A stretch of 64,000 bases of DNA from PALSA-612 sp035652235 (GCA_035652235.1 DASREE010000017.1:124001-188000); one strand, 5' to 3'. Counted from the first letter of the stretch, positions 7,609 through 16,763 are shown. Program-made: numbers and translations. The notes: a model not told the origin generated them from the letters alone.

Positions 7609-8433
7609 CTACGGGTCGTCCGAGGGCCGGGCTCGGAAGCCGTAGCGCAGAAACAGGTGGGCGCCGTGGCGGCGGACGTCGACGAGGCGCGCCTGCGCCC
7701 CGCGGCGGGGCAGCAGCTCCCTTCCCTCGACGAGCCCGAGGCGGAGCGTTTGCCCGGAGCGACCGGCGAGAACGGGCGACAGGGTGAGGAAGAGCTCGTC
7801 GACGAGGCCGGCGTGGACGAGCGCGCCGAAGACGTGCGGGCCGGCCTCGGAGAGGATGCGCGCATGGCCGCGGCCGCGGAGGAGCTCGACGGCCCGCGCC
7901 GCGTCGGCGCTCGCGCCCTCGCCGAGCGCGACCACCTCCGCCGGGAACGGGCCGTGCCGCTCGAGCCGCTCCGCACCGTGCGCGGTCGTGAGCACGAGCG
8001 CGTCCGGGCCGAGGGCGGGATGGGTAGGGTCGACGGAGCCGCTCCCCGTCAGCACCGCCACCACCGGGAGGGGGCGGAGCCCGAGCCGCCGGCGCAGCTC
8101 CGCGAACGCCTCCGCAGCCGCCGGGAACGCCTGCTCGGCCGTCCACAGCGAGCGCGGCGAGGCGTTGAGCGTGCCGGAGCCGACCACGACCGCGTCCGCG
8201 CACGCCCGCAGGAGGCCCATGACGAAGCGGTCGGCCTCGCTCGAGCCGCTGATCAGCCGGTTCGACCGTGGCTGCGAGCGGATGGCGACGACGCCGTCGA
8301 GGCTGGCGACGAAGTTGGCGTACAGGAGCGGCGCCCCGAGCCCGAGCGGACCGCCGTAGAGCAGCTCCAGCTCGCCCGGCAGGTCGAGCGCGGGACCGCT
8401 CCGGTCCGGCCACAGCTGCTCGATCGGCCTCAC
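7609..8433 (-). CDS. RibD C-terminal/DHFR-fold reductase
   Basis: A 274-residue stand-alone protein with the RibD C-terminal (5-amino-6-uracil reductase/DHFR-like) fold: ANFVASLDGVVA, a variable central helix region, ADAVVVGSGTLNASP (NADPH-loop region), ILSEAGPHVFGALVHAGLVDELFLTLSPVLAG. It lacks the RibD deaminase domain, so it is a single-domain pyrimidine or pterin reductase-like enzyme. The GTG at 8433 overlaps the FolE stop (GTGA), tying it to GTP cyclohydrolase I and making reduction of a pterin or pyrimidine intermediate a reasonable guess. The exact substrate is unknown. Confidence 0.78.
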   Translation of the reverse strand: MRPIEQLWPDRSGPALDLPGELELLYGGPLGLGAPLLYANFVASLDGVVAIRSQPRSNRLISGSSEADRFVMGLLRACADAVVVGSGTLNASPRSLWTAEQAFPAAAEAFAELRRRLGLRPLPVVAVLTGSGSVDPTHPALGPDALVLTTAHGAERLERHGPFPAEVVALGEGASADAARAVELLRGRGHARILSEAGPHVFGALVHAGLVDELFLTLSPVLAGRSGQTLRLGLVEGRELLPRRGAQARLVDVRRHGAHLFLRYGFRARPSDDP

Positions 8434-9146
8434 GCCGGCCGGCGGGCGGCGAGCCCCTGCAGGAAGTCGCTGCGCAGGTCGGGCGCCTCCGTGTAGATCC
8501 CCCGCCAGAAGGTCGTCACCGTGCGCGAGTTCTCCTCGCGCACGCCGCGCATCTGCGTGCACAGGTGCGCCGCCTCCAGGTGGACGGCGACTCCGTGCGG
8601 GTCGATCAGCTCGACGAGCGTGTCCGCGATCTGCTCGCCCAGCCGCTCCTGCACCGTGAACCGGCGCGCGTAGACCTGGACGAGGCGGGTCAGCTTGGAG
8701 ATGCCGATGATCTCCTCCCCCGCGACGTAGCCGACGTGTGCCGTGCCGAAGAACGGCAGCGCGTGGTGCTCGCACAGCGCGTGGAAGGCGATCGGCCCCT
8801 CGACGATCTGGCCGATGAGCGTGTCCGGACCGCCGGAGCTCTCGGCGGGGAAGACGGTGAGGAGCTTCGGGTCGCCCTCGTAGCCGGCGGTCGCGTCGTA
8901 GAGGGCACGCAGGAACCGCTCCGGCGTGTCACGCGTCCCAGGCGTGTCGAGGTCCATCCCGAGCGCGGCGAAGATCTCCGCGACGTACGACTCGAAGCGC
9001 CGCCAGTCGTCCGCTCCGATCGCCCGAACGGCCGTGTCGATCCCTGGAACAGACTGGTGCAAGGGATACGGGTGGGGGCCGCGGAGCTCGATCACGTTCT
9101 CGGACTGCGGCTGTGACTCCGCCGCCAGGTCGGACTCTCCGTGCAC
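8430..9146 (-). CDS. folE: GTP cyclohydrolase I
   Basis: A 238-residue type I GTP cyclohydrolase, converting GTP to 7,8-dihydroneopterin triphosphate for folate or other pterins. Zinc ligands and active site are visible in FHALCEHHALPFFGTAHVGY and EAAHLCTQMRGV; GISKLTRLVQVYARRF and VQERLGEQIA are the family helices. The N-terminus is about 30 residues longer than the minimal enzyme. The start is GTG 9146, preceded by a near-perfect AAGGAGGT Shine-Dalgarno lying inside the end of the previous gene. It is co-operonic with the RibD-C-type reductase. Confidence 0.95.
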   Translation of the reverse strand: MHGESDLAAESQPQSENVIELRGPHPYPLHQSVPGIDTAVRAIGADDWRRFESYVAEIFAALGMDLDTPGTRDTPERFLRALYDATAGYEGDPKLLTVFPAESSGGPDTLIGQIVEGPIAFHALCEHHALPFFGTAHVGYVAGEEIIGISKLTRLVQVYARRFTVQERLGEQIADTLVELIDPHGVAVHLEAAHLCTQMRGVREENSRTVTTFWRGIYTEAPDLRSDFLQGLAARRPA

Positions 9147-9149
9147 CTG

Positions 9150-9983
9150 CTACCTCCTTGTCGTGGACGACCGCCGGGCGAGGAGCTCCCGGCGGAGGAA
9201 GAGCGGAACGAGCGCGAGCGCGCAGGCGAAGACGAACCAGCAGTAGCCTGTCGGCTCGCCGAGCGCGAGGAAGAGGCCGAGCGCGGCGAGCTGAGTCGAG
9301 AGGCCCGTGTTCGCGAGGACGGCGATCGTCGCCCGGTCGTGGTAGGCGAGACGGGCGGCCCCGTCGGCCGCGAGGGGCGCGAGGCGCCACTCGACCACGC
9401 GCTCGACGAGCCGGTCCTGCGGCGCGTACACGAGCGCGTACAGGCGCTCGCAGAGCGCCGTCGCCCGCCCCTCGCCGTGCGGCATCGCTTCGCGCACGTC
9501 GCCGCGGCTCGCGCGGTACAGGCGCTCGAGGTTGAAGTCGACGCTGAGCACGAACGTGAGAACGACGAAGGCGCCCGCGGCCAGCCCGGGCCGCCCGGTG
9601 CGGTAGCCGATCGCTGCGAGCAGCGCCGCGTCGACGATCAGGTCGGACTCGGAGTCGAGGTAGCGGCCGAGGACGCTGACGCGCCCGGAGAGCCGTGCGA
9701 GCTGCCCGTCGGCGTTGTCGAGCACCGTCTTTAGCTGCAGGAGGAGCGCCGCGAGGACGAGCTGCCCGCGCCCGATCTCCACGGCTGTGGCGACGCCGGC
9801 TGCGGCGCTCGCCGCGACGACGGCGGGGGGCGGGACGCGCAGCGGCAGGAGCGCGAGCACGAGCGGGTGCGCAAGCGGCCGGAACACGTGCTCGCACAGG
9901 AGCTCGCGAACGGGCCGCTGCTTGCGCGAGCGCGCGAGGAGGCCGGCGGCGGCGGCAGGCGTGGGGGCGGCGTCGAGGCTCAC
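9150..9983 (-). CDS. CDP-alcohol phosphatidyltransferase-family protein
   Basis: A 277-residue multi-pass membrane enzyme transferring a CDP-linked phosphatidyl-type group to an alcohol. The signature DG-x2-AR-x8-G-x3-D-x3-D is complete: DNADGQLAR then GRYLDSESD. About six hydrophobic segments surround it. The acceptor (inositol phosphate, glycerol phosphate or other) cannot be told. The start is set at GTG 9983, 23 bases after the stop of the upstream FAD reductase; no strong ribosome site is seen there, so a slightly different start is possible. Confidence 0.82.
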   Translation of the reverse strand: MSLDAAPTPAAAAGLLARSRKQRPVRELLCEHVFRPLAHPLVLALLPLRVPPPAVVAASAAAGVATAVEIGRGQLVLAALLLQLKTVLDNADGQLARLSGRVSVLGRYLDSESDLIVDAALLAAIGYRTGRPGLAAGAFVVLTFVLSVDFNLERLYRASRGDVREAMPHGEGRATALCERLYALVYAPQDRLVERVVEWRLAPLAADGAARLAYHDRATIAVLANTGLSTQLAALGLFLALGEPTGYCWFVFACALALVPLFLRRELLARRSSTTRR

Positions 9984-10006
9984 CGGCGCAGAAGCTGCGT
10001 CGTCCG

Positions 10007-11191
10007 CTAGGAGGCGATGCGCTCGGCCTCGTCGAACGCCGGTCCGGAGCGGACGAGCTCGGTGGCGGCGTCGAGGCGGTCCCAGACGTTCCAGAGCAGC
10101 ACGCCGCGGATCCGCCGCCCCTCGCCGAGGTAGTAGACGACGCCCTTGCGGTTCGGCTCCTGCCAGTCGGCGACCGTCTCGCGGCGGGCGTCCACCTCTC
10201 CCACCGCCTCGTAGCCGAGGTCGAACAGGTCGGAGTAGAAGAACGGGAGGTGATCGTAGGGCGCGTTCGCACCGGCCATGTTCGCCCCCACCGCCCTGCC
10301 GTGGCTGTTCGCGTGGTCCTCGTGCTCGACCCGTGCCGCCGTGCCGAGCGCGAGCAGGGGGAAGCGCGCCGCGTCGCCGGCGGCGAACACGTCCTCGCGT
10401 CCGCCGGCGCGGCCGAGCTCGTCGACGACGATGCCGTTGTCGACGTCGAGCCCCGCCGCGGCCGCCAGCTCGACCCGCGGCTCGATGCCGATGCCGGCGA
10501 CGATCGCGTCCGCCTCGAGCGTGCGGCCGCCCTCGAGCGAGACGCGCACGCCGGCGCCCGCCCGCTCGATGCCGGTCACCCCCGTCGACGGGATCACCTC
10601 GACCCCCTGCGAGCGGTAGTAGTCGGTCACGAACGACGCCAGCTCGGCGGGAAAGACCCGGGAGGAGATGCCCGCGTCGGCGAAGACCATGGTCACCTCG
10701 CAGCCGTTCGTGCGCAGCGCCGCCGCGATCTCGGAGCCGATGAAGCCGCCTCCGACGACGACGAAGTGGCCGCCTCCCTCCGCGCGGGCGCGCAGCCGGC
10801 GGTAGTCGTCCAGCGTGCGGAAGTAGACGACAGCGTCGCCGCCGACAGGGAGCCGCCGCGGGCGCCCGCCGGTCGCGAGCAGCAGCCGCTCGTAGCGGTA
10901 GGTGTCGCCGGCGTCGTCCGTCGCCGTCCGCGCCGCCAGGTCGACGGACACGACCGTGCGACCGAGGTGCAGGTCGACCCCGAGGGCGTCCGTCCCGCGC
11001 CAGATCTTCGCCTCGTCGCCGCCCTTCCACAGGCCCTTCGTGAGTGGCGGGCGGCTGTACGGCGGGTACGCCTCGTCCGTGACGAGGCCGATCGTCCCGT
11101 CGGCGTCGTGCTCGCGGATCCCCTTGCAGGCGGCGTCTGCGGTCAGGCCGCCGCCGACGATCAGGTAGCGGTAGTCGGGCACCGATTTCAC
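10007..11191 (-). CDS. FAD/NAD(P)-dependent oxidoreductase, ferredoxin-reductase type
   Basis: A 394-residue flavoprotein reductase: FAD motif YLIVGGGLTADAACKGI, YPPYSRPPLTKGLWKG, LLLATGGRPRRLP, NAD motif FVVVGGGFIGSEIAAAL, and the second FAD motif DVFAAGDAARFP followed by ARVEHEDHANSHGRAVGANM. This tail resembles monodehydroascorbate-reductase or AIF-like reductases. It is the second such reductase within 7 kb. The GTG at 11191 overlaps the stop of the regulator gene (GTGA); a second in-frame GTG at 11182 also has purines before it. The regulator upstream probably controls this operon. Confidence 0.87.
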   Translation of the reverse strand: MKSVPDYRYLIVGGGLTADAACKGIREHDADGTIGLVTDEAYPPYSRPPLTKGLWKGGDEAKIWRGTDALGVDLHLGRTVVSVDLAARTATDDAGDTYRYERLLLATGGRPRRLPVGGDAVVYFRTLDDYRRLRARAEGGGHFVVVGGGFIGSEIAAALRTNGCEVTMVFADAGISSRVFPAELASFVTDYYRSQGVEVIPSTGVTGIERAGAGVRVSLEGGRTLEADAIVAGIGIEPRVELAAAAGLDVDNGIVVDELGRAGGREDVFAAGDAARFPLLALGTAARVEHEDHANSHGRAVGANMAGANAPYDHLPFFYSDLFDLGYEAVGEVDARRETVADWQEPNRKGVVYYLGEGRRIRGVLLWNVWDRLDAATELVRSGPAFDEAERIAS

Positions 11192-11958
11192 CTCGCTTGT
11201 CGGCTCTGCTCTTTAGACTGAGGACTCGACTTTAGAGCATCGGTGGTGGGCGGCGGCGGGTAGCCGTTCGCGGGTGTGAAGCGCAGGAGCACGCGGCAGG
11301 GCTCGTCGGCTGCCAGGCAGCGGTCGGTCTCGCACATGACCGCGCAGGCGCGCCGGCGCGGGAGGTACGACTCCGTGAGGCCGATCCACATGCCATGGTC
11401 GAGGTGCACGGCCTGCGCATGTGCGACGACGAGCGGCCGCAGCGGGCACGTCGGCGTCGAGATCGCCGCCTGCTCGCCCGCGACCTCGGCGACGGTCGCC
11501 TGGAACCCGAGCCGGCCGAGCGCTGCGCAGACGCGCTCGACGGCGGAGCGCACGCCGCGCGTCGAGCCGAGGCCGGCGGCGTCGGCCAGATCTCGGCCGA
11601 AGCCGATGCCCGCCTGCCGCAGCGCCTCCGGGCGGCCGTCGTCCGGGAGCGCGTCGAGCAGGCGGCCGACGAGGCTCTCGTAGCGGCGGCGGGGAAACTC
11701 CAGCGACTGCGTCTCCGGGGCGACGCCGTAGACCTTGGCCGGACGGCCGGCGCCGGGCCCGCGGCGCCCCGTGCGCCGCTCGAACGCCGCCACGAGGAGC
11801 TCCGCCTGCACGAGCCGCTCGAGCCGCCCGCGCGCGACGTTCCGGTGCACGCGCAAGCGCCTGGCCACCTCCTGCGCCGTCACCGGCCGCGCCTGGGCGC
11901 GGACGAACAGGAGCACCTCGCGGAGCTCCGGCTGCGCGATCGCGGAGAGCCGGTCCAC
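11188..11958 (-). CDS. SufR/COG2345-like transcriptional regulator with Cys-rich C-terminus
   Basis: A 256-residue regulator. The N-terminus is a winged helix (LREVLLFVRAQARPVTAQEVARRLRVHRNVARGRLERLV). The C-terminal half resembles the SufR/COG2345 sensor region and carries several cysteines (TCPLRP, CAVMCETDRC, EPCRVLL) that could bind an Fe-S cluster or metal. Role inferred: a redox or Fe-S-responsive repressor of the downstream reductase operon. The GTG start lies 7 bases after a TAGTCT -10 element, so it is probably leaderless. Confidence 0.75.
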   Translation of the reverse strand: MDRLSAIAQPELREVLLFVRAQARPVTAQEVARRLRVHRNVARGRLERLVQAELLVAAFERRTGRRGPGAGRPAKVYGVAPETQSLEFPRRRYESLVGRLLDALPDDGRPEALRQAGIGFGRDLADAAGLGSTRGVRSAVERVCAALGRLGFQATVAEVAGEQAAISTPTCPLRPLVVAHAQAVHLDHGMWIGLTESYLPRRRACAVMCETDRCLAADEPCRVLLRFTPANGYPPPPTTDALKSSPQSKEQSRQAR

Positions 11959-11984
11959 TATAGACAGACTAACAGGTTATAGAA
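11959..11984 (-). promoter_or_regulatory. AT-rich promoter/operator of the SufR-like regulator
   Basis: A 26-bp AT-rich island in a GC-rich background. On the minus strand it carries TAGTCT 7 bases before the GTG start, a second TATAAC upstream, and flanking CTATA/TATAG inverted arms about 15 bases apart. This fits an autoregulated leaderless promoter. Confidence 0.45.
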
Positions 11985-12014
11985 GACGGGTGGGAAGCCC
12001 GACGGCGAGGGACG

Positions 12015-13400
12015 TCAGGCGGGGCGCAGGCGGACGACCGCCGCGAGCCCGCCGGACGGTGCCTGCTCCAGGTCGAGCGTGCCGCCGTCGGCCGTCACGA
12101 GCCGCTTCGCGATCGCCAGTCCGAGCCCGGTTCCGGCGCGCTTCTCGCCCCCGCGCCAGAAGCGGTCGAACGCCCGCGCGCGCTGCTCGGCCGTCATCCC
12201 CGGTCCCTCGTCCACGACGCGGACCTCGACCGCGGCCGCGTCTCGGCGGGCGACGACGGTGACCGCCGTGCCGGCCGGCGAGACGCCGATGGCGTTCGAG
12301 AGCAGGTTGTCGAGCACCTGCTCGAGCGACTCGGGCGTCGCCCGGGCCTGCAGCCCCGGCGCCACGTCCGCCTCGAGCCGGACGCCCCGGGCCTCCGCCT
12401 GCACCGACCACACGCGCATGCGGACGCCGACGATCTCGTCCAGCCGCACCGGTACGGGCGCGGGCGCGGCCGCGTCGGCGCGGGCGAGCGCGAGCAGGCC
12501 GTCGACCAGCCGGGAGAGCCGCTCCAGCTCGGACAGGCTCGCCTCGAGGTCGCGCCGGCCCGGGCCGGTCACGTCGCGCTCGAGGTTCTCGAGCCGCAGC
12601 CGGAGCGCCGCGAGCGGCGTGCGCAGCTGGTGGGAGGCGTCCGCGACGAACTCCTGCTGGGAGTGGAGGAGGACGTCGAGGCGCGAGACCGTCTCGTTGA
12701 ACTCCTCGGCCACCGCCCGGATCTCCGGCGGCCCCGCGTCGGCCGCCGCCCGCGCGGTCAGGTCGCCGCGGCCGACGGCCGCGGCCGCCTCCTCCAGGCG
12801 CGAGAGCGGCCGGGTGAGCGTCTGCGCGAAGCGGATGCCGACGAGCGTGGCGGCCGCGAGCACGACGCCGCCGATCGCTGCGAGGAGCAGCCAGTAGCGT
12901 GTGACGCGCGAGTCGAGGGCGGAGGTCGGGTAGGTGATCCGCACGGCGCCCCAGATCGCCTGTGAGGAGGCGATCGGCACCGCCACGTAGATCAGGTCGA
13001 CGCCGAGCGTGTGCGAGTAGCGGGTGCCCGTGACCGTGTGGCCGGCGAGCGCCGAGGCGATCTCGGGCCGCGACGCGAACGGCCGGTGGGCCGTCCGCGC
13101 GTACCCCGCCGGCGGATGGGTATCGAAGATCGACATGCCCTGGGCGTCGACGACGACGACCCGGCCGCCGGTGTCCCGCCGGTACTTCAGCGCCTGCGCC
13201 TGCAGGAGAGGGCTCGGCGCCGTCATTCCGCGCTCGAGCGGGTCCTCGGCGTCCGCTGCGAGCACGAACGCGTCGCGGACGATCGAGTTCGTCAGGTCGC
13301 GCTTCTCGCTGCGGCCGTACTGGATGCCCAGAGGAATCTCGAGCGCGGCGAGGACGAGCACGGTCAGCGTCACGTACGTCGTCAGCAGGCGCCTGCTCAT
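12015..13400 (-). CDS. Two-component sensor histidine kinase, HAMP-HisKA-HATPase
   Basis: A 461-residue membrane sensor kinase. TM1 (LLTTYVTLTVLVLAALEI) and TM2 (YWLLLAAIGGVVLAAATLVG) bracket an extracellular sensor domain of about 130 residues; HAMP (LTRPLSRLEEAAAAVGRGDL) follows, then the HisKA H-box EFVADASHQLRTPLAALRLR, the N-box EQVLDNLLSNAI, and the G-boxes VDEGPGMT and GTGLGLAIAK. The start chosen is ATG 13400, just before the first transmembrane helix; the frame stays open to a GTG at 13568, but that extension is Arg/Gly-rich and contains a palindrome. It is paired with the OmpR-type regulator upstream. Confidence 0.9.
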   Translation of the reverse strand: MSRRLLTTYVTLTVLVLAALEIPLGIQYGRSEKRDLTNSIVRDAFVLAADAEDPLERGMTAPSPLLQAQALKYRRDTGGRVVVVDAQGMSIFDTHPPAGYARTAHRPFASRPEIASALAGHTVTGTRYSHTLGVDLIYVAVPIASSQAIWGAVRITYPTSALDSRVTRYWLLLAAIGGVVLAAATLVGIRFAQTLTRPLSRLEEAAAAVGRGDLTARAAADAGPPEIRAVAEEFNETVSRLDVLLHSQQEFVADASHQLRTPLAALRLRLENLERDVTGPGRRDLEASLSELERLSRLVDGLLALARADAAAPAPVPVRLDEIVGVRMRVWSVQAEARGVRLEADVAPGLQARATPESLEQVLDNLLSNAIGVSPAGTAVTVVARRDAAAVEVRVVDEGPGMTAEQRARAFDRFWRGGEKRAGTGLGLAIAKRLVTADGGTLDLEQAPSGGLAAVVRLRPA

Positions 13401-13487
13401 CCCGGGGCCGCCCGGCCGCCGCTCGCGCCCTGTTCGCCGCGGCTTCGGCAACCGCAACCCGTCCAGACCTGCCCCGGAGAGTCGTGT

Positions 13488-13506
13488 CCCGGGGTCAGAC
13501 CCCCGG
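13488..13506. repeat. GGGGTC-A-GACCCC palindrome between regulator and kinase
   Basis: A perfect 13-bp palindrome at 13491-13503, extended by flanking CCs and GGs into a longer hairpin with one extra C. It lies in the 170-bp stretch between the response-regulator stop and the likely kinase start. It resembles short palindromic (REP-like) repeats; only one copy was noticed in the window. Confidence 0.55.
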
Positions 13507-13571
13507 CCGTGGCTTTCCAGGACCTGGCCGCCCCGGCTCCGGCGCCCGGCGGACGGCCCGTCCGACACTGC

Positions 13572-14243
13572 CTACGCGGCCGTGTCCGCCGTCGGCACGT
13601 GCAGCCGCAGGCCGACGCCGCGCACCGTTTCGATCCAGGCCGGGTCGCCCAGCTTCTTGCGCAGCGCGGCGACGTGGACGTCGATCGTCTTCGCGCTCCC
13701 GAACCAGGTCGTCTGCCACACCTCCTCGAGGATCTGGGCGCGCGAGACGACGACGCCGGGGTCGCGAGCGAGGAGCGCGAGCAGGTCGAACTCCTTCGGG
13801 GTGAGGTCGAGCTCGCGTCCCTCGACGGAGGCGCGGCGACCGCGGACGTCCAGCTCGAGCGGCCCGACCCGGGCCGTGCGCACGGCCGGACGCTCGCTCG
13901 TCCGCCGCATGACGGCGCGGATGCGGGCGAGCAGCTCGCGGAAGCCGAACGGCTTGACGATGTAGTCGTCCGCGCCGAGCTCCAGGCCGACGACCCGGTC
14001 GACCTCCTCCCCCTTCGCCGTGACCATGATCACGGGCACCCCCGAGCGGCTGCGCAACTCCCGGCAGACGCTGAACCCGTCCATGTCGGGCAGGGCCAGG
14101 TCGAGCAGGACGAGATCCGGCTCGGCTGCGGCGAGGGCGTCCCCGCCCGTCGCCACCCGCTCGACGTCGAAGCCCTCGCGGCGCAGTCCCTCCGCGAGCG
14201 GCTCGGCGATCGCGTCCTCGTCCTCGACGATCAGCACCTTCAC
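13572..14243 (-). CDS. OmpR/PhoB-family response regulator
   Basis: A 223-residue regulator. The receiver domain (KVLIVEDEDAIAEPLAEGL) has the phospho-acceptor aspartate in DLVLLDLALPDMDGF, Thr in VIMVTAKG and Lys in DDYIVKPFGFREL. The DNA-binding winged helix follows (DLTPKEFDLLALLARDPG, VWQTTWFGSAKTIDVHVAALRKKLGD). The GTG at 14243 fits the receiver start; the frame extends upstream but only into non-domain sequence. It precedes the sensor kinase and is divergent from the CtpE-like ATPase, which it may regulate from the shared 108-bp intergenic region. Confidence 0.92.
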   Translation of the reverse strand: MKVLIVEDEDAIAEPLAEGLRREGFDVERVATGGDALAAAEPDLVLLDLALPDMDGFSVCRELRSRSGVPVIMVTAKGEEVDRVVGLELGADDYIVKPFGFRELLARIRAVMRRTSERPAVRTARVGPLELDVRGRRASVEGRELDLTPKEFDLLALLARDPGVVVSRAQILEEVWQTTWFGSAKTIDVHVAALRKKLGDPAWIETVRGVGLRLHVPTADTAA

Positions 14244-14351
14244 GCTCCCAAGCGTGACGCGCCCGCCCGAGAACCGCAACCGGGAAAGGCCGTATCCCGC
14301 CTGCGGAACTCCACCGCGTCCGGGCGGAGGGGAGGGAGCTAGCCTCTCCGC

Positions 14352-16763
14352 GTGAGCACGATCGCCACCGCCGGCGCGATCGCGCCGGTGAACGGCCTGA
14401 CCGAGGCGGAGGCGGCACGCCGTCTCGCGCAGCGCGGGCCGCTGGCGAAGCCCGCCTCGAGCCGCTCCTACGCGAGCATCGTCCGGGCCAACGTCCTCAC
14501 CGTCTTCAACCTCATCCTCGCCGTCTTCGGCGGGCTGACGCTCGCCTACGGCGAGTGGCAGGACGCGCTGTTCCTCGGCATCCTCGTCTTCAACTCGGCG
14601 ATCGGGATCGTCCAGGAGGTGCGGGCGAAGCGGGCGCTCGACCGCCTGGCCGCGCTGGTCGCGCCGACGGCGCGCGTCGTCCGCAACGGCACGGTGCGCG
14701 AGGTCCCCGTGGAGGGGGTCGTCGTCGGCGACCTCGTACGCGTGCAGGCGGGCGACCAGGTGGTGGCAGACGGCGAGGTCGTCGCCGCGAACGGGCTCGC
14801 GCTCGACGAGTCGATCCTCACGGGGGAGTCACGACCGGTGCGCAAGCAGCCGGGCGAGCAGGTGCGCTCGGGCTCGTTCGTCGCCGAGGGCGTGGGCGAG
14901 ATGGAGGTGTCCGCCGTCGGCGAGCAGAGCTACGCGGCACGGATCGTCGGCGAGGCACGCTCCTTCCGCCATCCACGCTCGCCGCTCGAGCGCGCGCTCA
15001 ACTTCCTCCTGCTCGCGCTGGTCGCCATGATGATCCCGCTCGGGCTGGTGCTCGGCTACGCCCTCTGGCACCGGCAGACACCGCTGCACACCGCGGTGCC
15101 GACGGCCGTGGCCGCGGTCGTCACCCTCGTCCCGGAGGGGCTGATCCTGCTCACGAGCCTCGCCTTCGCCGTGGCGGCGCTGCGCATGGCCCGGCGCGGG
15201 GCGCTCGTGCAGCAGCTGAACGCGCTCGAGTCGCTCGCCTCGGTCGATCTCGTCTGCCTGGACAAGACCGGGACGCTGACCGAGCCCGAGCCGCGGGTGC
15301 TCGGCACGATCGCCGCGCCGGGCGTGACCGCCGCCGAGCTGGAGCGATCGCTCGGCCGGTACGCTGCGAGCGCGACCAGCCGCACCTCCACGCTCGACGC
15401 GATCGGCGCGGCCTTCCGGGCGCGCGCGGAGGCGCCGTCGGCGGAAGTCCCGTTCTCGTCCGACCGGCGCTGGAGCGCGCTCGCGGTCGGCGGCGACGCG
15501 TACGTGCTCGGCGCGCCGGAGCTCTTCCCGCTCGGCGAGCTGAGGCGGCAGGCGGAGGAGGAGGCGGCCGCCGGCCGTCGCGTCGTCGCGGTCGCCACGA
15601 CCTCGACCGATCTCGCGAGCGTCCGGCCCGAGGACGGCGTCCCGGCGGACGCGCGCCTGCTCGGCCTCGTCGTGATCGGCGAGCGGCTGCGTCCGAACGC
15701 GCGCGAGACGGTCGCCTTCCTCCTCTCGCAGGGGGTGGAGCTGCGGGTGCTGTCCGGCGACCGGCCGGAGACGGTTGCCGCCATCGCCCGCGAGGCCGGC
15801 ATCCCGGAGCGGGGAGCGGCCGTCGACGGGCGCGAGCTTCCCGAGCGAGACGCGGACCTCGCCGCGAGCGTCCTCGCCGCCTCGGTCGTCGGGCGTATCT
15901 CCCCGGAGGGGAAGAAGCGCGTGGTCGAGGCACTGCGCGCGCAGGGCCGCTACGTGGCCATGATCGGGGACGGCGTCAACGACGTCCCGGCGCTTAAGGC
16001 TTCGCGCCTCGGCATCGCGCAGGGGTCGGGCTCGCAGATGGCGCGGAGCGTCGCCGACCTCGTCCTCGTGCAGGGCGACTTCGGCTCCGTGCCGGACATG
16101 GTCGCCGAGGGCAGGAGGGTGCTGCGCAACCTGACGAGGGTCGCCAAGCTGTTCGTGACCAAGTCCGTCTTCGCCGCCTTCCTCATCGTCTCGATCGGGC
16201 TGACGCCGACGGCCTACCCGCTCCTGCCCCGCCACCTCACGCTCGCCGCCTCGCTGACGATCGGCATCCCCGGCTTCTTCCTCGCGCTCGCGCCGAGCCA
16301 AGGCGGGTTCCGCGTCCGCGGCTTCGTGCGCGACGTCTTCCGCTTCGCGCTTCCCGCCGGGACGGCCGCCGGGCTCGGCGTCCTCTCGAGCTACACCTTC
16401 GTCTACCAGGTGCTCGACCGCTCGCTCGAAGAGTCACGCACGGTCGCGACGACGGTGCTGATCGTCGTCGGCCTGTACCTGATCCTCGCGCTCGAGTCGA
16501 CCACCGCCCGCCGCAGCGCCTGGGTCTCCGTGCTGTGCGGCGTCCTCGCCGGGATGTACGCGCTCGTGCTGCTCGTTCCGTTCGCGCGCGACTTCTACGC
16601 GCTCGCGATCCCGCACCCGCTCGCGTGGGTCGCGGCCGGCGCGGGAGCGGCGCTCGCGGTCGGGGCGCTCGTGCTGACCGACGACCGCTTCGTCCCCGGC
16701 TGGGCGCTCCCCTGGGTGGAGCGGAGCGAGGACGCCCTCGCGCACGAGCGCCGGGAGAGATGA
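14352..16763 (+). CDS. ctpE: CtpE-like cation-transporting P-type ATPase
   Basis: An 803-residue P-type ATPase. Landmarks: actuator loop TGES at 157-160, PEGL in M4 (about 261-264), the phosphorylated aspartate D304 in DKTGTLT, and the hinge GDGVNDVPALKAS. The C-terminal membrane part has the CtpE-like string YPLLPRHLTL and TIGIPGFFLALAP. Mycobacterial CtpE is reported to take up calcium; the ion here is inferred by similarity. No N-terminal heavy-metal domain is present. GTG 14352 follows a TAGCCT box by 6 bases, so the mRNA is probably leaderless. It is divergent from an OmpR/kinase pair. Confidence 0.88.
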   Translation: MSTIATAGAIAPVNGLTEAEAARRLAQRGPLAKPASSRSYASIVRANVLTVFNLILAVFGGLTLAYGEWQDALFLGILVFNSAIGIVQEVRAKRALDRLAALVAPTARVVRNGTVREVPVEGVVVGDLVRVQAGDQVVADGEVVAANGLALDESILTGESRPVRKQPGEQVRSGSFVAEGVGEMEVSAVGEQSYAARIVGEARSFRHPRSPLERALNFLLLALVAMMIPLGLVLGYALWHRQTPLHTAVPTAVAAVVTLVPEGLILLTSLAFAVAALRMARRGALVQQLNALESLASVDLVCLDKTGTLTEPEPRVLGTIAAPGVTAAELERSLGRYAASATSRTSTLDAIGAAFRARAEAPSAEVPFSSDRRWSALAVGGDAYVLGAPELFPLGELRRQAEEEAAAGRRVVAVATTSTDLASVRPEDGVPADARLLGLVVIGERLRPNARETVAFLLSQGVELRVLSGDRPETVAAIAREAGIPERGAAVDGRELPERDADLAASVLAASVVGRISPEGKKRVVEALRAQGRYVAMIGDGVNDVPALKASRLGIAQGSGSQMARSVADLVLVQGDFGSVPDMVAEGRRVLRNLTRVAKLFVTKSVFAAFLIVSIGLTPTAYPLLPRHLTLAASLTIGIPGFFLALAPSQGGFRVRGFVRDVFRFALPAGTAAGLGVLSSYTFVYQVLDRSLEESRTVATTVLIVVGLYLILALESTTARRSAWVSVLCGVLAGMYALVLLVPFARDFYALAIPHPLAWVAAGAGAALAVGALVLTDDRFVPGWALPWVERSEDALAHERRER

